Shown in pieces: positions 7,733-14,766 of a stretch of DNA of 14,937 nucleotides. Positions within the stretch are counted from its first letter, which is position 1; every line of letters begins with the position of its first letter. Where the stretch lies: assembly GCA_900554935.1 (NCBI GenBank), contig USJF01000016.1, positions 1 to 14,937 of the forward strand. The letters run 5' to 3'. This DNA is from an uncultured Porphyromonas sp. GTDB taxonomy: Bacteria; Bacteroidota; Bacteroidia; Bacteroidales; Porphyromonadaceae. Below the pieces are notes generated by a model. It had not been told where the DNA came from. It did not search any database and saw only the letters and a list, made by a program, of their open reading frames with translations. The translations under genes and the position numbers were made by a program.

Positions 7733-8989
7733 ATGAGTAGATTAGAAGAGATAAAGGGAAGTAGCTGGTACAAGTGGGTGGTGGTAGCACTGCTTAGCTT
7801 TGTGGCTCTGCTCAACTACCTAGACCGTCAGGTGCTTTCTACAATGAAGGAAGCGATGTCGCTCGATATCACGGAGCTTCAAGACCCTCGCTACTTTGGA
7901 TGGCTCATGGCGATATTCCTCTGGATATATGGCCTTGTGAGTCCGTTTGCCGGGGCTATTGCCGACCGTATTAGCCGCAAGTGGCTGATTGTGGGTAGCC
8001 TAGGGGTGTGGAGTGCCGTGACACTGGCGATGGGTTTTGTGGAGGACTTCCATGTGATGCTTGGTCTGCGTGCCTTTATGGGCGTGAGCGAAGCACTCTA
8101 TATCCCTGCCGGTTTGGCACTGATTACTGAGTACCATCAGGGGAAAACACGTTCGCTCGCCGTAGGGCTTCACATGACCGGTCTTTACCTGGGGCAGGCA
8201 CTGGGTGGCTATGGGGCTAAGATTGCCGGCACTACTAGTTGGCATAATCTTTTTATCGTTCTCGGTGGTATTGGAGTGACCTATGCGGTGGTACTTGCCT
8301 TTTTGCTGATGGATAAGCGTGCCATTCCAGCTAGGTCTAACACCAAGACGAGTGTACCTGTGGTTAAGAGCCTTGGCTACCTCTTCCGCACACCTGCTTT
8401 TTGGGTGTTGCTGTTTGTCTTTGCCGTGCCTAGCCTACCAGGTTGGGCTACCAAAAACTGGTTACCTACGCTCTTTAGCGAGAACCTAGGTATGTCGATG
8501 AAAGAGGCTGGTCCGCTAGCAACTATCTCCATTGCTGCCAGTAGCTTCGTGGGGGTACTGTGTGGTGGAATCCTTTCCGACCGCTGGTCAAGCAAAAACC
8601 TACGTGGTAGGGTCTATACCAGTGCCATTGGTTTGGCATTGACCATCCCTTCACTGGTGCTCATTGGGCTAGGACATACGGTGGTGGCACTCTTCGGTGC
8701 AGCCTTTATGTTTGGTGTTGGTTTTGGTCTTTTTGATGCCAATAATATGCCGATCCTTTGCCAGTTTGTCCCAGATAACCTCCGCTCCACGGCGTACGGT
8801 TTTATGAATATGATGGGCGTCTTCTCGGGTGCTATCATCACCTCCGTATTGGGTAATTTCACGGCAGGTGGCAACCTTGGTATGGCCTTCAGTGCGTTAG
8901 GAGGTATTGTGCTGGTAGCCCTCTTACTGCAGCTTCTCTTCTTGAGGCCGAAGCATATCGACATGAAGGCTGAGGAGTTCTTTAAGTAA
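7733..8989 (+). CDS. nanT: MFS transporter, probable sialic acid permease (NanT-like)
   Basis: Inner-membrane major facilitator, predicted to carry Neu5Ac from periplasm to cytoplasm by cation symport, completing the route begun by the SusCD pair. The 418-residue protein shows about twelve hydrophobic segments. LNYLDR (27-32) in the first helix is typical of the anion:cation symporter branch of the MFS, and GAIADRISRK (74-83) is the conserved loop 2-3 motif A; a related GGILSDRW follows in the second half. I chose ATG 7733 (MSRLEEIKG) because the first helix then begins about 14 residues in, as usual. The frame extends upstream to a TTG at 7661, but that stretch runs through the terminator hairpin and adds a non-family leader. 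Substrate is inferred from the cluster; other ACS-type members carry hexuronates, so a related sugar acid is the alternative. Confidence 0.88.
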   Translation: MSRLEEIKGSSWYKWVVVALLSFVALLNYLDRQVLSTMKEAMSLDITELQDPRYFGWLMAIFLWIYGLVSPFAGAIADRISRKWLIVGSLGVWSAVTLAMGFVEDFHVMLGLRAFMGVSEALYIPAGLALITEYHQGKTRSLAVGLHMTGLYLGQALGGYGAKIAGTTSWHNLFIVLGGIGVTYAVVLAFLLMDKRAIPARSNTKTSVPVVKSLGYLFRTPAFWVLLFVFAVPSLPGWATKNWLPTLFSENLGMSMKEAGPLATISIAASSFVGVLCGGILSDRWSSKNLRGRVYTSAIGLALTIPSLVLIGLGHTVVALFGAAFMFGVGFGLFDANNMPILCQFVPDNLRSTAYGFMNMMGVFSGAIITSVLGNFTAGGNLGMAFSALGGIVLVALLLQLLFLRPKHIDMKAEEFFK

Positions 8990-9018
8990 ACTAAATCAAT
9001 TGTATTTAGCAAATGTGC

Positions 9019-9060
9019 GAGAATGACCCTTCAGGTAGCATTCTCTCTATTCTATTGATT
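9019..9060 (+). terminator. Terminator-like hairpin between convergent genes
   Basis: GAGAATG (9019-9025) pairs with CATTCTC (9039-9045), extended inward by ACC/GGT (9026-9028 with 9034-9036) around a 5-nt loop with a 2-nt bulge. A T-rich stretch follows to about 9060. It lies 29 nt after the MFS stop and is placed to end the nan cluster transcript; the opposite side lacks a T-run, so it is less convincing for the minus-strand operon. A weaker AT-only repeat, CTAAAT/ATTTAG at 8991-9009, lies just before it. Confidence 0.5.
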
Positions 9061-9093
9061 CTTTCTTAATTTCTAATACTCTATAAATTTCTT

Positions 9094-11337
9094 TTAGATG
9101 TGGAGCCAGACAGCTCGGTAACAGAGAGTGCTTGGCTCTTTGTCTGGGTTTTGCAACTGTAGATCTAGTACCATGAGCATACTTGGGAACGGTAGGTTCC
9201 CGAGTCGGATATTTTGTAGAGTATTTTGTACCTCTTCCCCCTGAGCTTTCATAAGCAAATCACCATTGATAGAATATATAGTTAATGTAGCTAGTGGTGC
9301 GAATGCTTTGAGAAGTGGTTCCAGCTGTTCGTAACTCAGTTCATGGTTATCAGGCCATTCCCCGCCAATATAATTATTCCCATTCGGAGGTAGCATTCCT
9401 TTGGCGTTATTGGGTCGTCCTGGTGTACCACCTGTATTTTTCTTTATTCCATTCTCTTGAGCTCGTTGCCAACTTTCCTTCTTCGTACCGTCGGCATTAG
9501 GAGATAGACGTTCAAGAGAATAACCCGTTCGGTCGGTGCTCGTATCTCCCAGCCACTGCCGTCGATATATCACTTTATCAATCACTTCCCTATTTGAGTG
9601 CGCTTGTAGCGTTATTTCAGAGTAGGTTGTAGAGATGCTAGGAAAGTCAATACGTTCCACAAACGTATTGCTATCTTGCTCAGGATATAGTCTACTAAGG
9701 GCATCCGGATAGGGCGTTAGCACAACAAAGTTATTAGGTTGTAATATATAGTTATTCGGCACCAGTAGCCAAGATGTCGCAGAGACACTTTCCTCCTTAT
9801 TTCGGTAAGTGAGATATAGGTCGGCAAGATTGACGGGCTTTGTAGAAGCATTGTATAATTCGATGTACTTCTCCCCTGTAGTTGGTGGAGATAGGAGCAA
9901 TTCATTAATCACAACGCTTTTAGAAGCTACATTCTGATATGGTTGTAGAGTAGTGGGCATCCCCGGGGTACCGCCATTTGGGTGCATACTTCTTCGCCAA
10001 AGATCGGGCTTGTAGCTCACTCGTTCTATCGATGCCTTCCCCTTAGGTGCTCCCTCACCATAGATTTGGGAATTAAATGTGAGCGTATCATATATCTTTT
10101 TATCGCTCCCTAGTATTTGTATTTTGAAACTTCCACTTAAGTTTGGAAATTCCTTCATTGGTACAAGTGTAGCCACCCTTGTAGGGTATGGGTCACTTTC
10201 CTGAAATAGTATAGCAAACGCATCTTGAGCCACCACAATACTTGGAAGCCCATACCTTTTGTGCCCATATTTGAGAATAACGTTGGCAAGGTTTAGTGCA
10301 TTGCCAGTATTATTGTAGAGTTCAATGTACTTAGTACCCTGAAGCGGTCCATCATCAGGAGGTGATACCATCACTTCAGTAAAGAAAAGACCTTCAGGCA
10401 TTGTCGTTGTTCCTGGCTGAATTGCTTCAATATCTATTCGGAATTGGAGATCATGATATTTTCCATTTTTATCTATCAACCTCTTGACCTCAAATTGATA
10501 GCTATTCCCATGTTGAAAGGCAGCTCCTAGATTGATCACCACCTCTTCTGGTTTTTCTCCCGGATAGATAGTAGGTCGAAATCCATCACAAGAGACAGTT
10601 GCCTCACGTAAGTCAACAGGGGCTGAGAGCTTAAGATGTACAATGCTAGGTTGCTCCGCCCATTGCTCTGCTATATGGATCTCTTCCTCTACAGCCCCAT
10701 CATTCTTAGGGATAATCGTAGGGAGAAGATATGTGTAATGTAGCTTTTTCTGTGAGGTAAATTTAGTGCTTAGGCTCATTCGCCAGCGAGGTGTTCCTCT
10801 CTCCACTTCTATCCAATCACTTTGCCGGAAGCCAGAAACTGGGCTAAATGATTGAAACCGTAGCCCCTTAGTAGCTTGGTAGTCCACCTCAACTTGTAAG
10901 TTGTCCCATAATAATAAGCTCCCTGTATTTCTCCAAGAAATGAGGTAGGTACTTGAAAGCCTACGGCTATTGTTTTGATTAATCACCTGATAGGTCTCTT
11001 TTATCAACCCTATGCTAGTATTATCTCTTGTTGGAACGACTTTATAGTAATATCTAAAGTCTCCATCCGAAAGGGAAAAAAGAGTTACCTCAAAGCAGTT
11101 ACTATCAGTAGGTTTGTCTATAAATTCAAAGCCGAGACGCCAAGTAAAGTTTCCCGAAACTTCAGCCATAAAGTCCTTGTAGATGGTTGCTTTTCCCGAC
11201 TTGCCATTATTTTGATGCGAGATAATACCTTCCTCAATGATATATTCATCCAGATCTCCCATCCAACCCACTTGAGCTTGACCAAGCCGTGACGTTAATA
11301 ACAGTAGTAGGAAGGATAGTATAAAGTATCGCTTCAT
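9094..11337 (-). CDS. Exported protein with two lamin-tail-like domains
   Basis: Function unknown. From ATG 11337 it has 747 residues. A Sec signal peptide is clear (KRYF, a leucine-rich core, LGQAQ, cleavage near residue 22). Residues about 25-315 form a beta-rich region I do not recognise; part may be an Ig-like module (about 230-305). Two diverged copies of a lamin-tail-like (LTD) domain follow: GLFFTEVMVSPP...YIELYNNTGNALNLAN (about 317-460) and SVVINELLLSPP...YIELYNASTKPVNLAD (about 473-643), each ending in a GGTPG motif. The C-terminus (about 683-747, ATLTIYSINGDLL) resembles the short beta-sandwich found at the end of type IX-secreted proteins, but this is weak. A TTG at 11340 precedes the ATG; I prefer ATG because AGGAG inside the end of lipA lies 8 nt upstream of it. 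Start and lipA stop are separated by 3 nt, so translation is probably coupled. Surface or periplasmic scaffold or adhesion roles are possible but unproven. Confidence 0.82.
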   Translation of the reverse strand: MKRYFILSFLLLLLTSRLGQAQVGWMGDLDEYIIEEGIISHQNNGKSGKATIYKDFMAEVSGNFTWRLGFEFIDKPTDSNCFEVTLFSLSDGDFRYYYKVVPTRDNTSIGLIKETYQVINQNNSRRLSSTYLISWRNTGSLLLWDNLQVEVDYQATKGLRFQSFSPVSGFRQSDWIEVERGTPRWRMSLSTKFTSQKKLHYTYLLPTIIPKNDGAVEEEIHIAEQWAEQPSIVHLKLSAPVDLREATVSCDGFRPTIYPGEKPEEVVINLGAAFQHGNSYQFEVKRLIDKNGKYHDLQFRIDIEAIQPGTTTMPEGLFFTEVMVSPPDDGPLQGTKYIELYNNTGNALNLANVILKYGHKRYGLPSIVVAQDAFAILFQESDPYPTRVATLVPMKEFPNLSGSFKIQILGSDKKIYDTLTFNSQIYGEGAPKGKASIERVSYKPDLWRRSMHPNGGTPGMPTTLQPYQNVASKSVVINELLLSPPTTGEKYIELYNASTKPVNLADLYLTYRNKEESVSATSWLLVPNNYILQPNNFVVLTPYPDALSRLYPEQDSNTFVERIDFPSISTTYSEITLQAHSNREVIDKVIYRRQWLGDTSTDRTGYSLERLSPNADGTKKESWQRAQENGIKKNTGGTPGRPNNAKGMLPPNGNNYIGGEWPDNHELSYEQLEPLLKAFAPLATLTIYSINGDLLMKAQGEEVQNTLQNIRLGNLPFPSMLMVLDLQLQNPDKEPSTLCYRAVWLHI

Positions 11338-11340
11338 CAA

Positions 11341-12249
11341 TTATCTCCTAAGCAGATCCTTGAGGTCAATACGCTCTTTGGCCACTTCAAACTGTTGGTC
11401 TGCCCTATAAGAAGAGCGTACAAGTGGCCCGCTCTCTACATGCGAGAGTCCCATTGCTTCTCCCTCCTTCTTGTATGCTCTAAATTGCTCAGGGTGGACA
11501 TACTCCTCCACAGGTATATTCTGGTGGCTAGGCCGTAGGTATTGCCCGATGGTAAGTGTTGAGACCCCCGCCTCAATACAATCGGCAAATAGCTCCTTCA
11601 CCTCCTCCGGCGTTTCTCCCAGCCCTACCATTATACCGCTTTTAGCAACGAAGCCACGCTCCGCAATGTGCCTTAATACCGAGATGCTAGTCTCATAGGT
11701 AGCACGGTGGCGAACCGTTGGCGTCAGCCGTCGTACCGTCTCAAGGTTGTGAGCCACCACATCAGGTCGGCTCTCCAATACCAAGTCCAGAGAAGCTATT
11801 CGCCCCCCAAAGTCAGGGATCAATACCTCAATCGTAGCGTGTGGATTCAGTCTACGCACCTCCTCTATCGTCTGTCGCCAATGATCGGCCCCGCCATCAG
11901 GCAAGTCATCCCTATCCACCGAAGTGATCACCACATACTTTAGCCCCATCCTCCGGACACTCTCCGCCACACGCCTTGGTTCATCAGGATTTAGTGGCGC
12001 CGGCCTCTTATTTGAGGGAGTACCACAAAAGCGGCAAGCTCGGGTGCACTCATTACCTCCTATCATAAAGGTGGCGGTACCTCGGCTCCAGCATTCAGCT
12101 TGATTAGGACATCTGCCACTACTGCAGATCGTATGCAAAGCTGCTTGCTTGATAGTCTCCGAAGTGCCAGAGTAGCTATCTGTACTAGAGATACTTATTT
12201 TGAGCCAATCAGGTTTGCGAAGAGGCCTCCCTTTTTTGCTCTCTATCAT
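11341..12249 (-). CDS. lipA: Lipoyl synthase
   Basis: Radical SAM enzyme inserting two sulfur atoms into protein-bound octanoyl groups to make the lipoyl cofactor of 2-oxoacid dehydrogenases and the glycine cleavage system; cytoplasmic. The 302-residue protein has both iron-sulfur sites: the auxiliary cluster Cys42-X4-Cys47-X5-Cys53 (CSSGRCPNQAEC), sacrificed as sulfur donor, and the radical SAM site Cys68-X3-Cys72-X2-Cys75 (CTRACRFC). The C-terminal RSSYRAD (278-284) supplies the serine ligand of the auxiliary cluster. TSVDRDDLPDGGA (109-121) is a further family signature. Its ATG overlaps the TGA of the peptidase gene (ATGA, 12249-12246), implying translational coupling. No lipB or lplA is in the window, so whether octanoate comes from synthesis or scavenging cannot be told. 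Confidence 0.97.
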   Translation of the reverse strand: MIESKKGRPLRKPDWLKISISSTDSYSGTSETIKQAALHTICSSGRCPNQAECWSRGTATFMIGGNECTRACRFCGTPSNKRPAPLNPDEPRRVAESVRRMGLKYVVITSVDRDDLPDGGADHWRQTIEEVRRLNPHATIEVLIPDFGGRIASLDLVLESRPDVVAHNLETVRRLTPTVRHRATYETSISVLRHIAERGFVAKSGIMVGLGETPEEVKELFADCIEAGVSTLTIGQYLRPSHQNIPVEEYVHPEQFRAYKKEGEAMGLSHVESGPLVRSSYRADQQFEVAKERIDLKDLLRR

Positions 12250-14420
12250 CTCATCAAGCTATTTTTGAAGTGATTGGTGATCTGTCGGAATAGATGATTT
12301 CGAGTGTTTCCTCCGTAGATACTATGATTTTTGTCGGTATAAACTAGCATCCTATAATCCTTATCCGCCTCCACTAGAGCAGGGACCAGGTGCATCACAT
12401 TTTGCATATGCACATTATCATCGGCCGTACCCTGGATAATGAGTAGATCCCCCTTCAGACCACTGACATAGGGCATTACTGAAGTCGCTTGATAACCCTT
12501 GGCATTTTCTTGAGGCGTACGCATATATCGCTCCGTATAGATAGAGTCATATAGGCCCCAGTCGGTAGGTGGTGCCACAGCTACACCAGCAGCAAAAGTC
12601 CCTTGCCCACGGGTCATAGTCATCAACGTCATATACCCCCCAAAGCTCCAACCATAGATACCTATACGTTTGGCATCAATGTAAGGGAGCTCTCCAAGGG
12701 CTTGAGCCGCCTCTATCTGGTCTTGCGTCTCCAGAATACCCATTTGCAGATAGGTACACTTCTTAAATTCACTGCCACGGGCCCCCGTGCCACGGCCATC
12801 CACAGCCACTACCACAAAGCCCTCCTGTGCTAGATACTCCTCCCAACCGAAGCTAAAGCAATTCTTCACTGTCTGAGAGCCAGGTCCGCTATACTGTGTC
12901 ATCACGAGTGGATACTTTTTACTGGGATCAAAGCCTTCAGGCTTCAGCATCCAGGCATTGAGCTGTTGTCCACTCTGTGTATTTACCTTAATAAACTCCC
13001 GGTGACTGTATTTGATCTGAGCCAACCTATTCCTTAAAGCTTCGTTATCCTCAAGTAGCGTAAGCGTCTTGGCATCTTTCGTCCGGCAAATCTCATATCT
13101 AGGCACTTCTGTTGCCGATGAATGATTGAGCAAGTAATAGCTCAGATCGCTACTGAAAGTAGCGTTGCTCCAGCCACTCTCAGGAGAGAGATAGCGTATC
13201 TTGCCCCTCCTATCTTGTGCCACTACCACCCGCTCCATTGGCGTAGGATAGGCGATAGAGTAAATCAATTCGCCCTGATTCGTCACCCCATAAAAGGTGT
13301 CGATATCATACTCCCCCTTGGTCACCTGCTCCTGCCTTGTCCCCGCCTTATCGTATCGGTAGAGCTGTGGGCGGCCAGAGGTTTCAGACACATAGTAAAC
13401 TCCTTGAGGGGTAAAGGCCAATTGCAGTACCCAGCTATTGCTATCAATGTAGCGGTCATCCTTATCCTCAATCCAGAGGCGAGCCACCTGACTTTGAGGG
13501 TTCACTTGGTACGAACGAAGGTGATTTTGGTGCCTATTAAGAGTAAAGACATAGAGGTTGCCATTATGAAATTCGAGCCGAGGGATGTAGAATTCCTCCT
13601 TTATCCCAAGGTCTACCGTTGCAGTCTTTCGATTGTCCAGATGATAGAGATGGATAGAAATCTTGCTATTCTCCTCCCCCGCCTTTGGATACTTAAATTG
13701 ATAGGTAAAGGGGTAAAGGGCATCGCCAAATATGGTCATATCAAATTGCTTCACCCTGCTTTCGTCGGAGCGTACAAAGGCCAGATACTGGCTATCGTCG
13801 CTCCAGCTCATTAGGCTGGTCACATAGAGCTCCTCCTCGTATACCCAGTCGGTCACACCATTGAGTATCTCATTCCATTGGCCATCAGTGGTCACCTGCA
13901 CCTCGGTATCGAAGTCAAACTTTTTGATATAGATATTATTATCTACCACGAAGGCGCAGCTACGGCCATCTGGCGAAAGGAGTGGAATACGTACTCGGCG
14001 CCCCTTTGCCGTCAGAGGCTCCACCCTATTTCGTCGCACATCGTAGTGATAAGCATCATAGGTGGCACTCCGTCGGTAAATTGGTCGCCAATCTCTTAGG
14101 ATAATGATATGATGACCACTATCGCTGATGAGATAGTCGCTAAAAGTCTTAAAGTCGCAGTCGCGAGCTTTGCGAGTATCAAAGAGCACCGCTACCTCCT
14201 TGCCCGTTTCATAGCTGTACTGTACCAGTTTCGTGCCATCGTCTGAGATCACCGTGTAGCTCTTACCGTCTACCATTGGGCGAAAGCCATAGCCAGCACT
14301 CTGCGGTATATATCTACCACCTGTGACTGCCTGTAGTGAGATCCCGTCTGCCCAGCTTTGGGTGCAGCTAAGGAGCAAGAGTGCTCCCAGTGTCATGAGT
14401 CTTTTAAGTATCATATTCAT
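12246..14420 (-). CDS. dpp4: Dipeptidyl peptidase IV (S9B serine peptidase)
   Basis: Serine exopeptidase releasing X-Pro and X-Ala dipeptides from peptide N-termini, a central step in peptide feeding of asaccharolytic relatives such as P. gingivalis. The 724-residue protein has an N-terminal signal sequence, an eight-bladed propeller region (about 35-480) and a C-terminal alpha/beta-hydrolase domain. The double-glutamate motif DWVYEEE (191-197) binds the substrate amino terminus. The catalytic triad is Ser592 in GWSFGGY, Asp667 in GTADDNVH and His699 in DKNHSIYGG. From memory, the P. gingivalis enzyme has Ser593/Asp668/His700, and long shared stretches (for example DNNIYIKKFDFDTEVQVTTDG) support orthology. 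The leader contains LLSC at 16-19, a possible lipobox, so the enzyme may be membrane-anchored instead of free in the periplasm. ATG 14420 and ATG 14414 are both possible starts; neither has a strong Shine-Dalgarno. It heads the minus-strand operon with lipA and the lamin-tail gene. Confidence 0.95.
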   Translation of the reverse strand: MNMILKRLMTLGALLLLSCTQSWADGISLQAVTGGRYIPQSAGYGFRPMVDGKSYTVISDDGTKLVQYSYETGKEVAVLFDTRKARDCDFKTFSDYLISDSGHHIIILRDWRPIYRRSATYDAYHYDVRRNRVEPLTAKGRRVRIPLLSPDGRSCAFVVDNNIYIKKFDFDTEVQVTTDGQWNEILNGVTDWVYEEELYVTSLMSWSDDSQYLAFVRSDESRVKQFDMTIFGDALYPFTYQFKYPKAGEENSKISIHLYHLDNRKTATVDLGIKEEFYIPRLEFHNGNLYVFTLNRHQNHLRSYQVNPQSQVARLWIEDKDDRYIDSNSWVLQLAFTPQGVYYVSETSGRPQLYRYDKAGTRQEQVTKGEYDIDTFYGVTNQGELIYSIAYPTPMERVVVAQDRRGKIRYLSPESGWSNATFSSDLSYYLLNHSSATEVPRYEICRTKDAKTLTLLEDNEALRNRLAQIKYSHREFIKVNTQSGQQLNAWMLKPEGFDPSKKYPLVMTQYSGPGSQTVKNCFSFGWEEYLAQEGFVVVAVDGRGTGARGSEFKKCTYLQMGILETQDQIEAAQALGELPYIDAKRIGIYGWSFGGYMTLMTMTRGQGTFAAGVAVAPPTDWGLYDSIYTERYMRTPQENAKGYQATSVMPYVSGLKGDLLIIQGTADDNVHMQNVMHLVPALVEADKDYRMLVYTDKNHSIYGGNTRNHLFRQITNHFKNSLMR

Positions 14421-14455
14421 TATTAGTTCAATGCCTATAGGTTTTACACTTAGAG

Positions 14456-14463
14456 CAAATATA
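14456..14463 (-). promoter_or_regulatory. Probable Bacteroidota -7 promoter box for the dpp4-lipA operon
   Basis: On the minus strand the bases read TATATTTG, an exact match to the Bacteroidota -7 consensus TAnnTTTG, ending 35 nt before the dpp4 ATG. Transcription would start about 6 nt further on, giving a leader of roughly 30 nt. No clear -33 TTG/TTTG is seen at the expected distance; the nearest sequence there is GTGGG, so the promoter is only partly canonical. Confidence 0.5.
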
Positions 14464-14537
14464 ACTTTTTCTGCCGATTTCTTCCCACTTTGTCTCTAGA
14501 AAATGCTTTAGTTTCGCCATATTATTTCACAATTCCT

Positions 14538-14569
14538 GATTTCGAGGCACTATCTCATGTGTCGAAATC
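14538..14569. repeat. Bulged inverted repeat upstream of dpp4
   Basis: GATTTCGA (14538-14545) and TCGAAATC (14562-14569) are perfect 8-bp arms. After a 2-nt bulge (GG) the stem continues with CAC/GTG (14548-14550 with 14559-14561), leaving an 8-nt loop. There is no T-tract on either side, so it is not a typical intrinsic terminator. It could be a regulator operator about 75 bp upstream of the dpp4 -7 box or a structure in a transcript entering from the right. Function unknown. Confidence 0.45.
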
Positions 14570-14655
14570 GAAGAAAGGGTGAGCTAGATAGCGTCGCAAA
14601 GGAGGTTATTGCCTATTTCCGGCTATAAATCTTTGGGTTATAAGGGCAAAGGTCG

Positions 14656-14766
14656 AGTTTGTAACTCGGGTATTGGGTAGTTTGTAACTCAGGTATTGGG
14701 TAGTTTGTAACTCAGGGGTTGGGTAGTTTGTAACTCAGTGATGGTGTAGTTTGTAACTCGGTATTT
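14656..14766. repeat. Five-copy tandem array of a 23-bp unit
   Basis: Units begin at 14656, 14679, 14702, 14725 and 14748, exactly 23 bp apart. All five share the 12-bp core AGTTTGTAACTC without mismatch. The following 11 bp drift from left to right: units 1 and 2 differ at a single position, unit 3 at a few more, and units 4 and 5 are clearly diverged; unit 5 breaks up by about 14766. Each core holds a small palindrome AGTT-TGT-AACT, extended in the first unit to CGAGTT-TGT-AACTCG (14654-14668). A 23-bp period is not a multiple of three, so it is not a coding repeat. There are no unique spacers. It may be a protein-binding array or simply a variable-number tandem repeat. Confidence 0.9.

Noticed and set aside
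11338..11340. TTG start for the lamin-tail gene
   Set aside because: The adjacent ATG at 11337 has better spacing from the AGGAG in the end of lipA and gives the same signal peptide.
13122..13814. 230-codon open frame on the plus strand opposite dpp4
   Set aside because: It is fully antisense to the well-supported peptidase propeller region, has no recognisable domain, and its codon pattern is explained by the opposite strand.
14656..14766. CRISPR array
   Set aside because: The whole 23-bp unit is repeated and intervals between cores are only 11 bp and similar to each other; there are no unique spacers and no cas genes.
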